From MGBC163016 sp910588905 (lineage in GTDB: Bacteria; Actinomycetota; Coriobacteriia; Coriobacteriales; Eggerthellaceae), in the NCBI GenBank assembly GCA_948616985.1, contig CAPGDO010000006.1, forward strand, positions 1 through 64,000: a stretch of DNA of 64,000 nucleotides, given 5' to 3'. This document shows positions 24,152 through 33,081 of the stretch, piece after piece (position 1 is the first letter of the stretch; each line of letters opens with the position of its first letter). The translations under genes and the position numbers were made by a program. The notes below the pieces were generated by a model. It was not told the origin of the DNA. It ran no database searches and saw nothing but the letters and a program-made list of their open reading frames with translations.

Positions 24152-25957
24152 ATGATCAACCGATTCTGCAAGATGCCCCTCTGGGAATGCACCAAGACCT
24201 TGGCCGATGTGGCCCAAGGACGCACGAGCGCTGATGTGGTCATAACGGGCGCGAAGCTGATCAATGTCTGCACGGCTGAGATACAGGAGGATATGGACGT
24301 GGCCATCTCCTGCGGGCGCATAGCCTATGTGGGCCAGGCTGACCATTGCATCGGAGATGAGACGCTGGTCATCGAAGCGAACGGCCAGTACATCGCCCCC
24401 GGTTTCCTGGATGGACACATCCATGTGGAATCTTCCATGATGGGTGCGGGCGAATACGCTCGGGCTGTCATCCCTCACGGTACGGTGGGCATCTACTGGG
24501 ACCCCCATGAGATCTGCAACGTGCTGGGGCTGGAGGGCGTGAAGGTCATGATGGACGATGCGGCCCGTACGCCTCTCAAGGCCATGGTCACCACGCCTTC
24601 CTGCGTGCCTGCGGTCCCTGGGTTCGAAGACACCGGGTCATTCGTCGGCCCTGAGGAAATAGCGGAATCCATGACCTGGGACGGCGTGGTGGGCCTAGGT
24701 GAGATGATGAACTTCGTGGGAGTGGTGAACGGCACCGATCATGCCCATGGGGAGTTGGCCGAAACGCTGAAAGCCGACAAGATCATCACCGGCCACTACT
24801 CCATCCCTGAGAACGATCGCGGCCTCAATGCCTACGTGGCCTCCGGTGTGCGCTGCTGCCATGAATCCACCCGGGCCGAAGACGCCCTGGCTAAGATGCG
24901 CTTGGGCCAGTATGCCCAGCTTCGCTACGGGTCAGCCTGGCACGACTTGCCTGAGCTGGCCCATGCCATCACGGATACGGACATAGATACGCGTTTCGCC
25001 AATCTCGTCTCCGATGACACCCATCCCCATACGCTGGTGGAGGATGGTCATCTTGACCATGTGCTGCGGGTGGCGGTGAGCTGCGGCATCCCGCCCATCC
25101 AGGCCATCCAGATGGTCACCCTCAATGTGGCCACCTGCTTCCGCATGGATAACGAGCTGGGTTCCATCACGCCGGGAAAGTGCGCCGACATCGTGTTCTT
25201 GGACGGCCTGGATACGCTGAACGTCACGCGCACCATCATCGATGGTGATGTGGTGGCCGAAGGCGGAGCGGTGCTGTTCCCCCTTGAGCCCTATGGATAC
25301 CCTGCCTGGGTCACACGCTCCATGCACTTGAAGGATGAGATCACCTCGGATTCCTTCGCGGTGCCGGTGCCTGCCGAAGCAGCGGATGAGGATTCGGTCA
25401 CCGTGCGCACCATCGAGATCATCCCGGGCAAGGTGGGGGCTTTCGAGACCCATGTTGACTTGCCCGTGGTGAATGGCAAGCTGGAGAGCTGCCTTGCCCA
25501 AGACGTGCTCAAGACCTTCGTGTTCGAACGCCACCATGAAACGGGTACCTATGGCGTAGGGTTCACCAAGGGCTTTGGCATCCAACGTGGTGCCATGGCC
25601 TCTACCGTGGCCCACGATGCTCATAACCTCTTGGTGGTGGGCACTAATGACGCTGACATGGCTCTGGCGGCCAACACCCTCATCCAGTGCGGGGGAGGCA
25701 TGGTGGTCGTGGCTGACGGGGAGGTGCTGGGGCTCGTGGAGCTGCCCATAGCTGGGCTCATGGATGACCTGGGGGCAGAGCAGATGAGCAAGAAGGTCCA
25801 CAGGCTGGAAGATGCATGGGCCCAGATCGGCTGCACCATGCCCTCGCCGTTCATGACCATGGCGCTCATCCCTCTGGCTTGCTTGCCGGAGCTGCGCCTC
25901 ACCAATAGAGGGCTCGTGGATTGCACGAAGTTCGAATTCGTCGATCTGTTCATCTAG
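24152..25957 (+). CDS. ade: Adenine deaminase
   Basis: A 601-residue amidohydrolase converting adenine to hypoxanthine and ammonia in purine salvage. DGHIHVESSM, GLGEMMNF, GHYS and the C-terminal IQCGGGMVVV are characteristic of the AdeC/Ade type, which uses two metal ions. Length is normal for the family. The ribosome site AGGAGGAAG is optimal. It is preceded by the EF-G-like terminator and followed by a hairpin at 25967, so it is probably transcribed alone. With the deaminase at 20004 it gives two purine-deaminating enzymes within 6 kb. Confidence 0.95.
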   Translation: MINRFCKMPLWECTKTLADVAQGRTSADVVITGAKLINVCTAEIQEDMDVAISCGRIAYVGQADHCIGDETLVIEANGQYIAPGFLDGHIHVESSMMGAGEYARAVIPHGTVGIYWDPHEICNVLGLEGVKVMMDDAARTPLKAMVTTPSCVPAVPGFEDTGSFVGPEEIAESMTWDGVVGLGEMMNFVGVVNGTDHAHGELAETLKADKIITGHYSIPENDRGLNAYVASGVRCCHESTRAEDALAKMRLGQYAQLRYGSAWHDLPELAHAITDTDIDTRFANLVSDDTHPHTLVEDGHLDHVLRVAVSCGIPPIQAIQMVTLNVATCFRMDNELGSITPGKCADIVFLDGLDTLNVTRTIIDGDVVAEGGAVLFPLEPYGYPAWVTRSMHLKDEITSDSFAVPVPAEAADEDSVTVRTIEIIPGKVGAFETHVDLPVVNGKLESCLAQDVLKTFVFERHHETGTYGVGFTKGFGIQRGAMASTVAHDAHNLLVVGTNDADMALAANTLIQCGGGMVVVADGEVLGLVELPIAGLMDDLGAEQMSKKVHRLEDAWAQIGCTMPSPFMTMALIPLACLPELRLTNRGLVDCTKFEFVDLFI

Positions 25958-25966
25958 GACGGTCTC

Positions 25967-25997
25967 ATGGCAGCCCTCTCGCCGCGAGGGTTGCCAT
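25967..25997 (+). terminator. Hairpin after adenine deaminase gene
   Basis: ATGGCAGCCCTC and GAGGGTTGCCAT form a 12-pair stem (one G-U) with a seven-base loop, 10 bases after the stop. There is no T-run, so it may be a processing end or Rho-type terminator. Confidence 0.5.
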
Positions 25998-26134
25998 GAA
26001 TCATCGGCTCAACGGCTCCGGAGCGGAAGCGGTACTCTATAATCTCTCCATCTTCTGCGCTCTTTCAAGGGCGCTCTGTGCAAAGGGGGATGCGGCCAGA
26101 AAAAGGGCTGGTCGCAGGTATCTAGGGGAGGAAT

Positions 26135-27085
26135 ATGAAGCCTTACAAGACAGTCATCTATAGCTTCTTCGTGGGAGGTCTGTTTGCGCTCATCGCGCAA
26201 ACCATCCTCTCGTTCTGGCAGGTCGTGCTCACAGGCACGCCCATGGAGTTCTTCACGGGCGGTGCGACGCTTGTGTCCATGGGCATCATCGGCTGTATCC
26301 TGGGTGGTCTGGCCGTCTATCAATACGTCGAAGAGTGGGCCACGTTTGGTGCCCTCCTTCCGTTCTCCGGCTTCGCCATGGCCGTGGGCATGAAGGCGGT
26401 AGGCCCTTGGACCACGAAGAACGAATCCATGGGAAAGTGCATCTGGAACTGCGTTTGGTTCGTCGTTTGGTTCAACGTGCTATTCATGGTGATATGTGTG
26501 GCTCTTGGTTACATCTGCGGGATGATGGGCGTTCAGCCTGGGCAGAACCTCGGGGTTCCCAAGACCGAAGGCGGGATGCTGTTCGTTAACGCCTTTTGGG
26601 TGGGTGGCCTGCTTGCAGCTGTCTTCCAGGTGCTCTTCCTCGTATGCAAGGCCATCACGCCTAAGACCACTCCGCTCTACATCCTGATGACGGCGTGGAT
26701 GGTGGGAGCTATCCTCGCCCCGTTCGGGGTCTCCGGAGCGCTGGCTAACTTCGCGGGTCAGGGCTTCTCGGTCATGATCACGGTCGGTGGCTATAACACC
26801 TATAACATCGGCATGGATCTGTTCCTGGGCGGAGAACACGCCATGGCGGGTCTCGTGCACCTGGGCTCATTCGCCCTTGCAGTGTGCGGCCTCGCGCTCA
26901 CGGCTCTGTTCACCTTCTGGATCTACAATGCCGTGTTCGGTCGTAAGCCCATTCATGAGGTGCATGTGGAGAAGGCTCAGCATTCTCTGGCCGAGCTCAC
27001 TGAGAAGATGCCGCCCTCTGACAACATCGAGGGCTTTGATTACGAGGTGGATCCAGCTGTCGCGAAGGAATCTACCAGCGCTTAA
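26135..27085 (+). CDS. SpoVA-like membrane protein
   Basis: A 316-residue protein with about eight hydrophobic segments and an acidic C-terminal tail. FFVGGLFALIAQ, a downstream GCILGGLAVYQ and GFAMAVGMKAVG resemble SpoVAC/SpoVAE subunits, which in endospore formers move dipicolinate across membranes. The second half repeats this pattern (FVNAFWVGGLLAAVFQ ... GFSVMITVGGYNTYNIGMD), suggesting two SpoVA-like halves. Coriobacteria do not sporulate, so another solute is probable. The relationship is judged by eye. It is followed after 26 bases by a small membrane protein gene. Confidence 0.6.
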   Translation: MKPYKTVIYSFFVGGLFALIAQTILSFWQVVLTGTPMEFFTGGATLVSMGIIGCILGGLAVYQYVEEWATFGALLPFSGFAMAVGMKAVGPWTTKNESMGKCIWNCVWFVVWFNVLFMVICVALGYICGMMGVQPGQNLGVPKTEGGMLFVNAFWVGGLLAAVFQVLFLVCKAITPKTTPLYILMTAWMVGAILAPFGVSGALANFAGQGFSVMITVGGYNTYNIGMDLFLGGEHAMAGLVHLGSFALAVCGLALTALFTFWIYNAVFGRKPIHEVHVEKAQHSLAELTEKMPPSDNIEGFDYEVDPAVAKESTSA

Positions 27086-27111
27086 GCCTTAAAGCAAGGA
27101 TGGGGGATGTC

Positions 27112-27399
27112 ATGAGCAGCCGGAAGAGCAAGGGTCGCCGCGAGCAAAGGCTTCAGGAACTAGAGGTCAAGAAGCGCAGCGGTCTCATCCAAGTGATAGC
27201 TGCTGTTGTCATCATGGTGGTCTTGATCCTCATCAAGACCACCGCCACCATCCAGGGAGCCGCTTGGGCGAACACCCAGATGGCAAACATGGCCATCTTC
27301 GTAGCCGCCATCGTGGCCGCCGGTTTCGCAGGCTATGGTAGCCGTCGATGGAATCGGGCTCGAAAGGAGATCATCTCCCTCACATCCAAACGGAGATGA
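27112..27399 (+). CDS. Small membrane protein, 95 residues
   Basis: Basic N terminus (SSRKSKGRREQR), two hydrophobic segments (IQVIAAVVIMVVLILI and AIFVAAIVAAGFAGYG) and a basic end. No family recognised. ATG 27112 has GGGGGA at fair spacing; ATG 27100 is the alternative. It is likely co-transcribed with the SpoVA-like gene. Confidence 0.65.
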   Translation: MSSRKSKGRREQRLQELEVKKRSGLIQVIAAVVIMVVLILIKTTATIQGAAWANTQMANMAIFVAAIVAAGFAGYGSRRWNRARKEIISLTSKRR

Positions 27400-27431
27400 C
27401 CCTTTTTCTTCGAACAAACGTTCTTATTTAG

Positions 27432-27440
27432 TGTTATAAT
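27432..27440 (+). promoter_or_regulatory. Extended -10 promoter
   Basis: TGT-TATAAT, about 130 bases before the 263-residue gene. The leader between holds no clear ORF. Confidence 0.5.
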
Positions 27441-27572
27441 CCTCTTCACATCATGAAGAGCAAGCGCACCCACTCCTGATTGGCCGCAGGCAGCAAGGCG
27501 TCCAGCTCGTTGGGCTCATACCTGCCCAACCAAAACGCTTGCGAAGGCTATCAGGAAAAGGAAGGTGCGCTC

Positions 27573-28364
27573 ATGTCGTCTCAGAACTCAACGCCCATCA
27601 GGTATTGCTTCACCCAAGTAACCGTTGATCCGGAAGACATCACCTGCGTTCATGCGGCATTCAAGAACCTTGACGCTGAAAAGCTCTTAGGGGTGCTGCT
27701 GCAAGGCCAGCTCTCTTGGAAGCTTGATCCGCGGCTTCTCACGGGCAGCGCCAAACGCCATCTGCTTTCCAAGACATCTTCTGCGCTCCAATTGATGTAT
27801 AGCCTAGAGCCTGATCCGTCTCCTGAGCTCTCTCGAATCATCGTACCTGTGCAGACCTTCGAATACCTCAGTCCCGGGAACGGTCTGAGGCGTGATATCC
27901 GTTCGGTCATCCTGGACGTATCGAAGGTCACTGCTCACCCCTCTGATGCCATTGACTACGCGCTCTCCATCCCCGAGTTCCTGCAGGCGGTGAACGCCGC
28001 TGAGCATCCCGTGGCTGACTTCGAAGCCCAGGCGCTCACCCCTGTGGGGTCTCTCATCGGTACTCCGTGGCCCCAGGTCTTGGGCCATGCGCTCTGGGCA
28101 CCCGCGCAGCTCGCGGAATACGAACGCTATTCCCTTTGCGCCAGCATCTTTTGGGTCATGGTCTTCAACGGCCTCGCAGAGGTGGTGTTCAATGCGGGCC
28201 TGTCAACCCGTGCGCAGTCAGAGGGGTTCGCGGGATCTCTAGGTGGCATGGATCTCTTCTTCGAGGAGCAAGAGCTCAAGATGGCACGCCTCTCTGAGCT
28301 CTTGAACCGCAACAGCTTAATCGATCTCGTGAACGCCTCAGGCTCACTGCAACGATGCGCCTAG
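27573..28364 (+). CDS. Conserved hypothetical protein, 263 residues
   Basis: A soluble-looking protein without a family I recognise. It has an N-terminal alpha/beta region, a middle part containing IRSVILDVSKVTAHPSDAIDYAL, and a C-terminal helical part with LFFEEQELKMARL. A long hydrophobic-aromatic stretch (YSLCASIFWVMVFNGLAEVVF) could be a membrane-associated helix pair. GGAAAAGGAAGG precedes ATG 27573. Codon use matches the core genome. It is monocistronic and lies at the edge of the repeat-flanked island. Confidence 0.7.
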   Translation: MSSQNSTPIRYCFTQVTVDPEDITCVHAAFKNLDAEKLLGVLLQGQLSWKLDPRLLTGSAKRHLLSKTSSALQLMYSLEPDPSPELSRIIVPVQTFEYLSPGNGLRRDIRSVILDVSKVTAHPSDAIDYALSIPEFLQAVNAAEHPVADFEAQALTPVGSLIGTPWPQVLGHALWAPAQLAEYERYSLCASIFWVMVFNGLAEVVFNAGLSTRAQSEGFAGSLGGMDLFFEEQELKMARLSELLNRNSLIDLVNASGSLQRCA

Positions 28365-28455
28365 AAGGATGCGTTGCGCGAAGGTCATGCGCACCATGAT
28401 CGTTGCAGTACCTGCCGGGTAGCCTGGCGTACAGGGTTCACTTGGGTGCCACAGG

Positions 28456-28479
28456 GGGCCGATCCAGATCGGCCCCTAC
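28456..28479 (-). repeat. GTAGGGG-palindrome unit
   Basis: Core CCGATCCAGATCGG, flank on the minus strand. It marks the left border of the Fic/surface-protein island. Confidence 0.75.
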
Positions 28480-28518
28480 AACGCATTGTTTACCCAGGTG
28501 ACATGCGCAGCGGTTTTC

Positions 28519-28542
28519 GTAGGGGCCGAACGTGTTCGGCCC
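28519..28542 (+). repeat. GTAGGGG-palindrome unit
   Basis: Core CCGAACGTGTTCGG after GTAGGGG, opposite in orientation to its neighbour at 28456. Confidence 0.75.
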
Positions 28543-28613
28543 AACGTAACAACTACCGAATGTCACATCAACGGATTCTTCGAGGGAGTTGCGTGATCCA
28601 GCCCTGAGCGCGT

Positions 28614-29516
28614 TTACTGACTACAGTCAATGCGGAAGTAGTCCAGCGTTGTCTTGAAGCGATCTTGAGCTGCCCGACAGGTATCTATGAGAAATCCTTG
28701 CTCCGTATCCCATTCTGCTAAGCCACGGTAATAGTAGATCTTCATGTCATCTTCGATGACGAAAGGAACGATAGCGTTCGTGAGGCATTCCTTGAACATG
28801 ATGAGTCGTCCGATATGCCCATTGCCGTCTTGGAAAGGGTGGATCCGTTCGAACGCGACATGGAACGCCACGATCTCCTCAAAGGGATGAAGCCTATGAG
28901 CATTGTAGGCTTTAAGGAGCTGGTCTATGGCTGCTGGAACGTCTTCTGGAAGCGTTGTGCAGCGTCCCGCCACCTCGTTGGGTAGTGATTTATACTCTCC
29001 CACCTGGAACCAGTCTTTTGTGGCATCGGTGGTGTTCGCCTTGAGAAGGCGATGCAATTCCTTGAACATGTGAGCCGAAAGCGGCCGTTGAGCATTGTCT
29101 ATCACGAAGTCTATCGCGCGGAAGTGATTGACTGCTTCCACTATATCGTCTACGTTGATGGGGTTATCTTGGCATCCTACCGTAGCAGTCTCGAAGATCT
29201 GTCGCGTTTGATCGAGGGAAAGTCGGCTACCCTCGATATGATTAGAGTTGTAGGTGAGCTCCACCTGGATCTTGTGGTAAATGCCACCCTTGGTTCGCGA
29301 AGTCTTCTCTTCTCGGAGCCGTTCGAGAAGCGGGGAGGGATGGGGAGCCCGTCCATTTGTCCGCAGGGGCTTTGGGGTATCCGCAGGGATGCTCCATGTT
29401 TTGCCAGTGAGAAACGCCCCCGGAACGCGACCAAGGGCACAGTAATTGCGAACACTGCGCTCGGATACGCCCCAGCGTTCTGCTGTCTTTGAAACAGAAA
29501 GATAGTCCATCGGCAT
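28614..29516 (-). CDS. HTH-Fic protein (probable AMP transferase)
   Basis: A 300-residue protein. Residues 1-50 form an excisionase/MerR-like helix-turn-helix (YLSVSKTAERWGVSERSVRNY). The Fic domain follows, with an inhibitory helix motif S-x3-E-G (SNHIEG, near 91-96) before the active site, as in self-inhibited class II proteins. The catalytic loop HPFQDGNGHIGR (226-237) keeps His, Asp and the last Arg, but the first Arg of the usual GNGR is His. Family members transfer AMP to target hydroxyls. ATG 29516 is preferred; a TTG five codons upstream is possible. A 16-base palindrome sits in its promoter. Confidence 0.88.
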   Translation of the reverse strand: MPMDYLSVSKTAERWGVSERSVRNYCALGRVPGAFLTGKTWSIPADTPKPLRTNGRAPHPSPLLERLREEKTSRTKGGIYHKIQVELTYNSNHIEGSRLSLDQTRQIFETATVGCQDNPINVDDIVEAVNHFRAIDFVIDNAQRPLSAHMFKELHRLLKANTTDATKDWFQVGEYKSLPNEVAGRCTTLPEDVPAAIDQLLKAYNAHRLHPFEEIVAFHVAFERIHPFQDGNGHIGRLIMFKECLTNAIVPFVIEDDMKIYYYRGLAEWDTEQGFLIDTCRAAQDRFKTTLDYFRIDCSQ

Positions 29517-29545
29517 GCTTTCTAACGGCAAGAATCCATAGCACG

Positions 29546-29586
29546 AGTATACGCAATAAGGCTAATTTTATTGCCGATATCGGCAA
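29546..29586 (-). promoter_or_regulatory. fic promoter with 16-base palindrome
   Basis: On the minus strand a -10 TATACT (29546-29551) has the perfect palindrome TTGCCGATATCGGCAA (29571-29586) over its -35 area. It is a good operator candidate for the Fic protein's own HTH domain. Confidence 0.45.
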
Positions 29587-29755
29587 AATCTACTGATCGT
29601 GTGCATCGAATAATGAAAGGGCGCCCATCCCCTCTCGCTGGTCTTCCTTGGGTTGGTGCTCGCTTCTGAAACGGGCTGTGCTGCTAATCCCAGGATGTTG
29701 TCAGGCAAGCTTTGGTATGTACCACATTCAAGGTGCACATCTGAGTAACCGCTTC

Positions 29756-29786
29756 TTGACAAAATACGCTGGGGGGGGGGTACCCT
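29756..29786 (+). promoter_or_regulatory. Promoter with poly-G spacer (likely phase-variable)
   Basis: TTGACA (29756-29761) and TACCCT (29781-29786) are separated by 19 bases, of which 29771-29780 are ten consecutive G. Loss of two G would give the ideal 17-base spacing. Transcription would start near 29793, ahead of GAGAGG and ATG 29829. Apart from this and the fic promoter, the interval 29517-29828 holds no gene. Confidence 0.65.
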
Positions 29787-29828
29787 TTTTTAGCTTGTTG
29801 ATGGGTTTGTAAAGAGAGGTCTGAGCAT

Positions 29829-31913
29829 ATGCGTACTCCGGAAGATACTTCCAATGTAGAGAATAAAACTGATGGTCAAGACTCTGAATCTGAAACAGCT
29901 TTGGATACGAATGCTGAGCTCGGCACCCAGCCAGAGGGTTCTAAAGGTGAAACCCTTGAAACAAGCGAGAAGCCTGATGGCGGCTCAAAAGGAGACAAGG
30001 CGAAGAAGAACATCAAAGACAGCTTCCAAGGCTTGAAAGAAGTCGGTGGCTTGAAAAAGCAAGCTGCTGCTCTGGAATCAGAGATACACGATGCCGAGAC
30101 GCAGTATGCTGATGATAAAGAAGCCTATGAAAAGCGCAGCGCCATCGCTTCGAATTACAGTGCGATCATCGCCACGCGAAATCAGGCAGTGCAAGATGCG
30201 CAGGCGAACATAGCTGCTCAACAAGCGAACATCGCTCAATTCGAAAAGGAGCTCGCTCCGCAGAAGAAGCAGCTTGATCAGATCGTGAAAAGGCACGAAC
30301 GCGAGCTTCAGCCGTACAAGGAAAGGCTCGAGAGCGCGGAAGCGGAGTATGCGCAGGCAGAAGCCAAAGTCGAGTCCGTCAATCGGTCTTTGGAGGGTGC
30401 CCGCACGGCCCTTTCGCAAACGCTCAAGCAGATCGAAGATGCTACCAAGCGGGAAGCGGCGGCTCAGCAAAAGATAATCAGCCTCAACAGCGCCGTCTCG
30501 GAACTTTCGAGCAAAGGCGAGTCGATCAACACATCCGTGCTCCAATCGGAGCTTTCGGTAGCGAACATGAATCTGTCATCTGCTCAATCGGCGAAAACCA
30601 GCGCAACATCCATGCGGTCTTCCGCAGAACAGGATGTCCGCAATTTCGAGAACGAGCTCAATCAGGCCGTGACAGAATCAAGCGCGAAGAAGAACCTGCT
30701 GAACAGCGCTCAATCCGACTTCAACAAGATCGCTGCTGAACAAGCGGAACAGCAGGCCCCCATCCGTTCGATCGTTGAGCCTCTTGAAAGGGAGATAGCC
30801 GCTGCGCGCGAATCCATCGAAGCGAGCAATATGCAGCTGATGGAAGCCCAGCACGACATCGATGAAGCGAACGACATCAATGACCACCCTGAAGAGACCG
30901 AACGCATGAAGAGCGCCCTCGATGCCCTTGAGAAGCGCATCGGGCAGCTCAAGAAGGAACTGGAGGAGCTCAAGGCGCTCATCGCGAAGGCAGCCAAGGG
31001 CGCAACGAAAGCAAAGCTGCTGATCGTCGGAGTCATCGTTGCGGTGATCGTGCTCATCGTTGCGGGCATCGCTGTTTTCAATGCCGCATCGGAATTCGCA
31101 GCTGAACAGGAGCGGGCTGCAGCTATCGCGGCTCAGGAAAAGGCCGAAGCCGAGGCGAAGGCAGAAGAAGAGCGAAAGGCCGCCGAAGAACAGGAGAAGG
31201 AAAAGGCTCGTCAAGAGGCATTGGAAAAAGGCGCCATCCCTATTACGTCCGAGTACTTCGCCGATGTCACATCCAATGGAATGTCCATAACTTTGGAATC
31301 CATTGCTTCGTCATATGACGAGAATGGGGATGAAATACTCTCACCGGATGAGTTGGGAGAGGCTCTGTCCGGCGGTGTCATGTTCAGCTATAAAGGAAAT
31401 AGAACCATAGATCTTCTCCTCAAGAATAAAGATCTCAAGTCCTTGAGCTTCTATGTCGAACCCGGCGCTTCTGGTTCAATGGACTTGAGCGGCTTCACCC
31501 AATTGAGATCGCTCTCTGTGCTTGGCGGAAAGTACAATGAGCGCACCTCGGGATACACGTCCAACGGCAACGGCATTTCATCCGTCGTTTTGCCCTCGAG
31601 CGGTAGCGTGACATCATTGTTCGTCGGCGGGCTTGACAAGCTTGCCGCGGTAGACGGTTTGGAAGGTTGCGCAAATCTGACCGGTTTGAATCTGTCCACC
31701 GTGGGCATCAGTGCATTGGATCTGACGGCCAATACTGCCTTGCAGAAGGTCACTTTGATCGACGATCCGTTGTCTTCATTGAACGTTGATGGACTCGTTG
31801 AGCTCAACTCCTTGGAGGTAAGAGGATGTCCAAATCTGACGACCATCAGCGCTGTCAACACGCCCAAGCTGCTTCCAACGCTCGTGCAATCGGGCACCAC
31901 TTTGGTTCAGTGA
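29829..31913 (+). CDS. Coiled-coil / transmembrane / LRR-like surface protein
   Basis: A 694-residue protein. Order: an acidic, disordered head (1-60), a long coiled coil (about 75-390), one membrane helix (396-418, LLIVGVIVAVIVLIVAGIAVF), an Ala/Glu/Lys-rich single helix (425-468), an EF-hand-like loop D497-E508 (DENGDEILSPDE), and an LRR-like region (520-694) with repeats of the L-x2-L-x-V type (LTGLNLSTVGISALDL). No signal peptide, so the coiled coil is probably cytoplasmic and the LRR part external. No family recognised. Base composition is more A+T-rich than flanking genes. It leads a four-gene run. Confidence 0.8.
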   Translation: MRTPEDTSNVENKTDGQDSESETALDTNAELGTQPEGSKGETLETSEKPDGGSKGDKAKKNIKDSFQGLKEVGGLKKQAAALESEIHDAETQYADDKEAYEKRSAIASNYSAIIATRNQAVQDAQANIAAQQANIAQFEKELAPQKKQLDQIVKRHERELQPYKERLESAEAEYAQAEAKVESVNRSLEGARTALSQTLKQIEDATKREAAAQQKIISLNSAVSELSSKGESINTSVLQSELSVANMNLSSAQSAKTSATSMRSSAEQDVRNFENELNQAVTESSAKKNLLNSAQSDFNKIAAEQAEQQAPIRSIVEPLEREIAAARESIEASNMQLMEAQHDIDEANDINDHPEETERMKSALDALEKRIGQLKKELEELKALIAKAAKGATKAKLLIVGVIVAVIVLIVAGIAVFNAASEFAAEQERAAAIAAQEKAEAEAKAEEERKAAEEQEKEKARQEALEKGAIPITSEYFADVTSNGMSITLESIASSYDENGDEILSPDELGEALSGGVMFSYKGNRTIDLLLKNKDLKSLSFYVEPGASGSMDLSGFTQLRSLSVLGGKYNERTSGYTSNGNGISSVVLPSSGSVTSLFVGGLDKLAAVDGLEGCANLTGLNLSTVGISALDLTANTALQKVTLIDDPLSSLNVDGLVELNSLEVRGCPNLTTISAVNTPKLLPTLVQSGTTLVQ

Positions 31914-31933
31914 GCTCATAGGCTGCGTTGACC

Positions 31934-32668
31934 ATGACGCTTCTGGATCGACTGGATTCGTTTTTGCGCGATGAGACTTCGATCGCGGGGCAGTCTGTAG
32001 CAAGACCGCCCCTCGGTTCGAGGGCGCAAGAGTATCTCGGTCGAAGCGTCGCCAATGAGCTCGCTCGGATATGGAGCCTCGACTACATCGGCGAGTACCG
32101 GCTTTCGCAAACTTTCAACGATCCCATAGATGCTGTTTTGGATCTGCTGTTGGCAGAAAAGGATCGCATGGTTCGATGCGGGGAATTTCCTTCGAATCAG
32201 AACGCGGACGATCTCTACATCGACTTCATCAAGCTCGATCATGGGACTGATGTCGGTATCTACATAGGTTTTCCGGATAAGAGCACGAAATGGTACGCAT
32301 ATTGTCTGCGCATGCAGCGTGGCGGAAGGATGGGATCTTCCGTTGACTCATCAAGGCGTATAACAGTATGGAGGATGGGAGAAAGCCGCCAACTGCGTCG
32401 TGAGAGATATGACTCCGAAGTTTCGAATGGCAGCGCTTCGTCGAGCAAGCTGAGGAAGGATCGCAAATACTTGCTGGATCTCACCGCTTTCAAGGATGCC
32501 GAGGTGTCTTCCATGATCGGAGGATTCACGCAGAGGTCGAGCATGCGGAAAGCCAATGAAGAGCGCCTGTGGTATGACGCGGTGCACCGCATGGTCTCCT
32601 CGGCCCTCAGCGGGTCTCCCTGTTTCGGTGTTGAGAATCTTGCTGAGTCCCAGGTCGGATATTACTGA
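31934..32668 (+). CDS. Hypothetical protein, 244 residues
   Basis: Soluble, without signal peptide or membrane segment, and no family recognised. The middle reads as alternating strands (DLYIDFIKLDHGTDVGIYIGF, KWYAYCLRMQRGGRMG), followed by a Ser/Arg/Lys-rich charged region and a helical C terminus with two Cys. It begins 20 bases after the surface-protein gene; the ribosome site is weak (ATAGG), which suggests dependence on upstream translation. TTG 31928 is the alternative start. Confidence 0.7.
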   Translation: MTLLDRLDSFLRDETSIAGQSVARPPLGSRAQEYLGRSVANELARIWSLDYIGEYRLSQTFNDPIDAVLDLLLAEKDRMVRCGEFPSNQNADDLYIDFIKLDHGTDVGIYIGFPDKSTKWYAYCLRMQRGGRMGSSVDSSRRITVWRMGESRQLRRERYDSEVSNGSASSSKLRKDRKYLLDLTAFKDAEVSSMIGGFTQRSSMRKANEERLWYDAVHRMVSSALSGSPCFGVENLAESQVGYY

Positions 32669-32685
32669 TTCCAGGAGGACGAACG

Positions 32686-33036
32686 ATGGATAAGCGTGAG
32701 GCTGAAGATATTCTTGAACTGCAAGGGCGCTATTCTGCAACGGATCTGCGGAAAGCGTACTTCCATGCGCTCAAACAGTATCATCCGGACAAGCATCCTG
32801 CGGGCAGCAAAGAATATGACGATGCAACGCGCCTGACCCAGGATGTCAACGTTGCGAAGGATCTTCTGCAAAGGCTCTTCGATGAAGGGGCGGAAACGCT
32901 CGTTTCCGAACCCGTGGCGCGAACTGGACACGCAGCTTCGTGTGCCAGCTGTGACGCGAGCTGGATAGATCGGAACCCGAGTGCTTACAACTTCGGACAG
33001 GCTTTGAATTCTGTTCTTGCGCGCAGGAATTACTAA
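32686..33036 (+). CDS. Minimal J-domain protein
   Basis: A 116-residue protein consisting of a J domain (residues about 4-66, with HPD at 33-35 in KQYHPDKH) and a short tail with CASC (C86-C89). It lacks the Gly/Phe, zinc-finger and client-binding domains of DnaJ, so it should act as a dedicated DnaK recruiter. No dnaK is present in the window. AGGAGG lies 9 bases before the ATG, and the gap from the preceding gene is only 17 bases. It probably works with the two proteins encoded upstream. Confidence 0.85.
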   Translation: MDKREAEDILELQGRYSATDLRKAYFHALKQYHPDKHPAGSKEYDDATRLTQDVNVAKDLLQRLFDEGAETLVSEPVARTGHAASCASCDASWIDRNPSAYNFGQALNSVLARRNY

Positions 33037-33081
33037 TCGCACGAATACGTTGCAGGATAAGATGATGGGGTATCAGAGGAT

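Noticed and set aside
29771..29780. Poly-G as a pure sequencing artefact
   Set aside because: Not fully excluded, but its exact position between a perfect TTGACA and TACCCT argues for biology.
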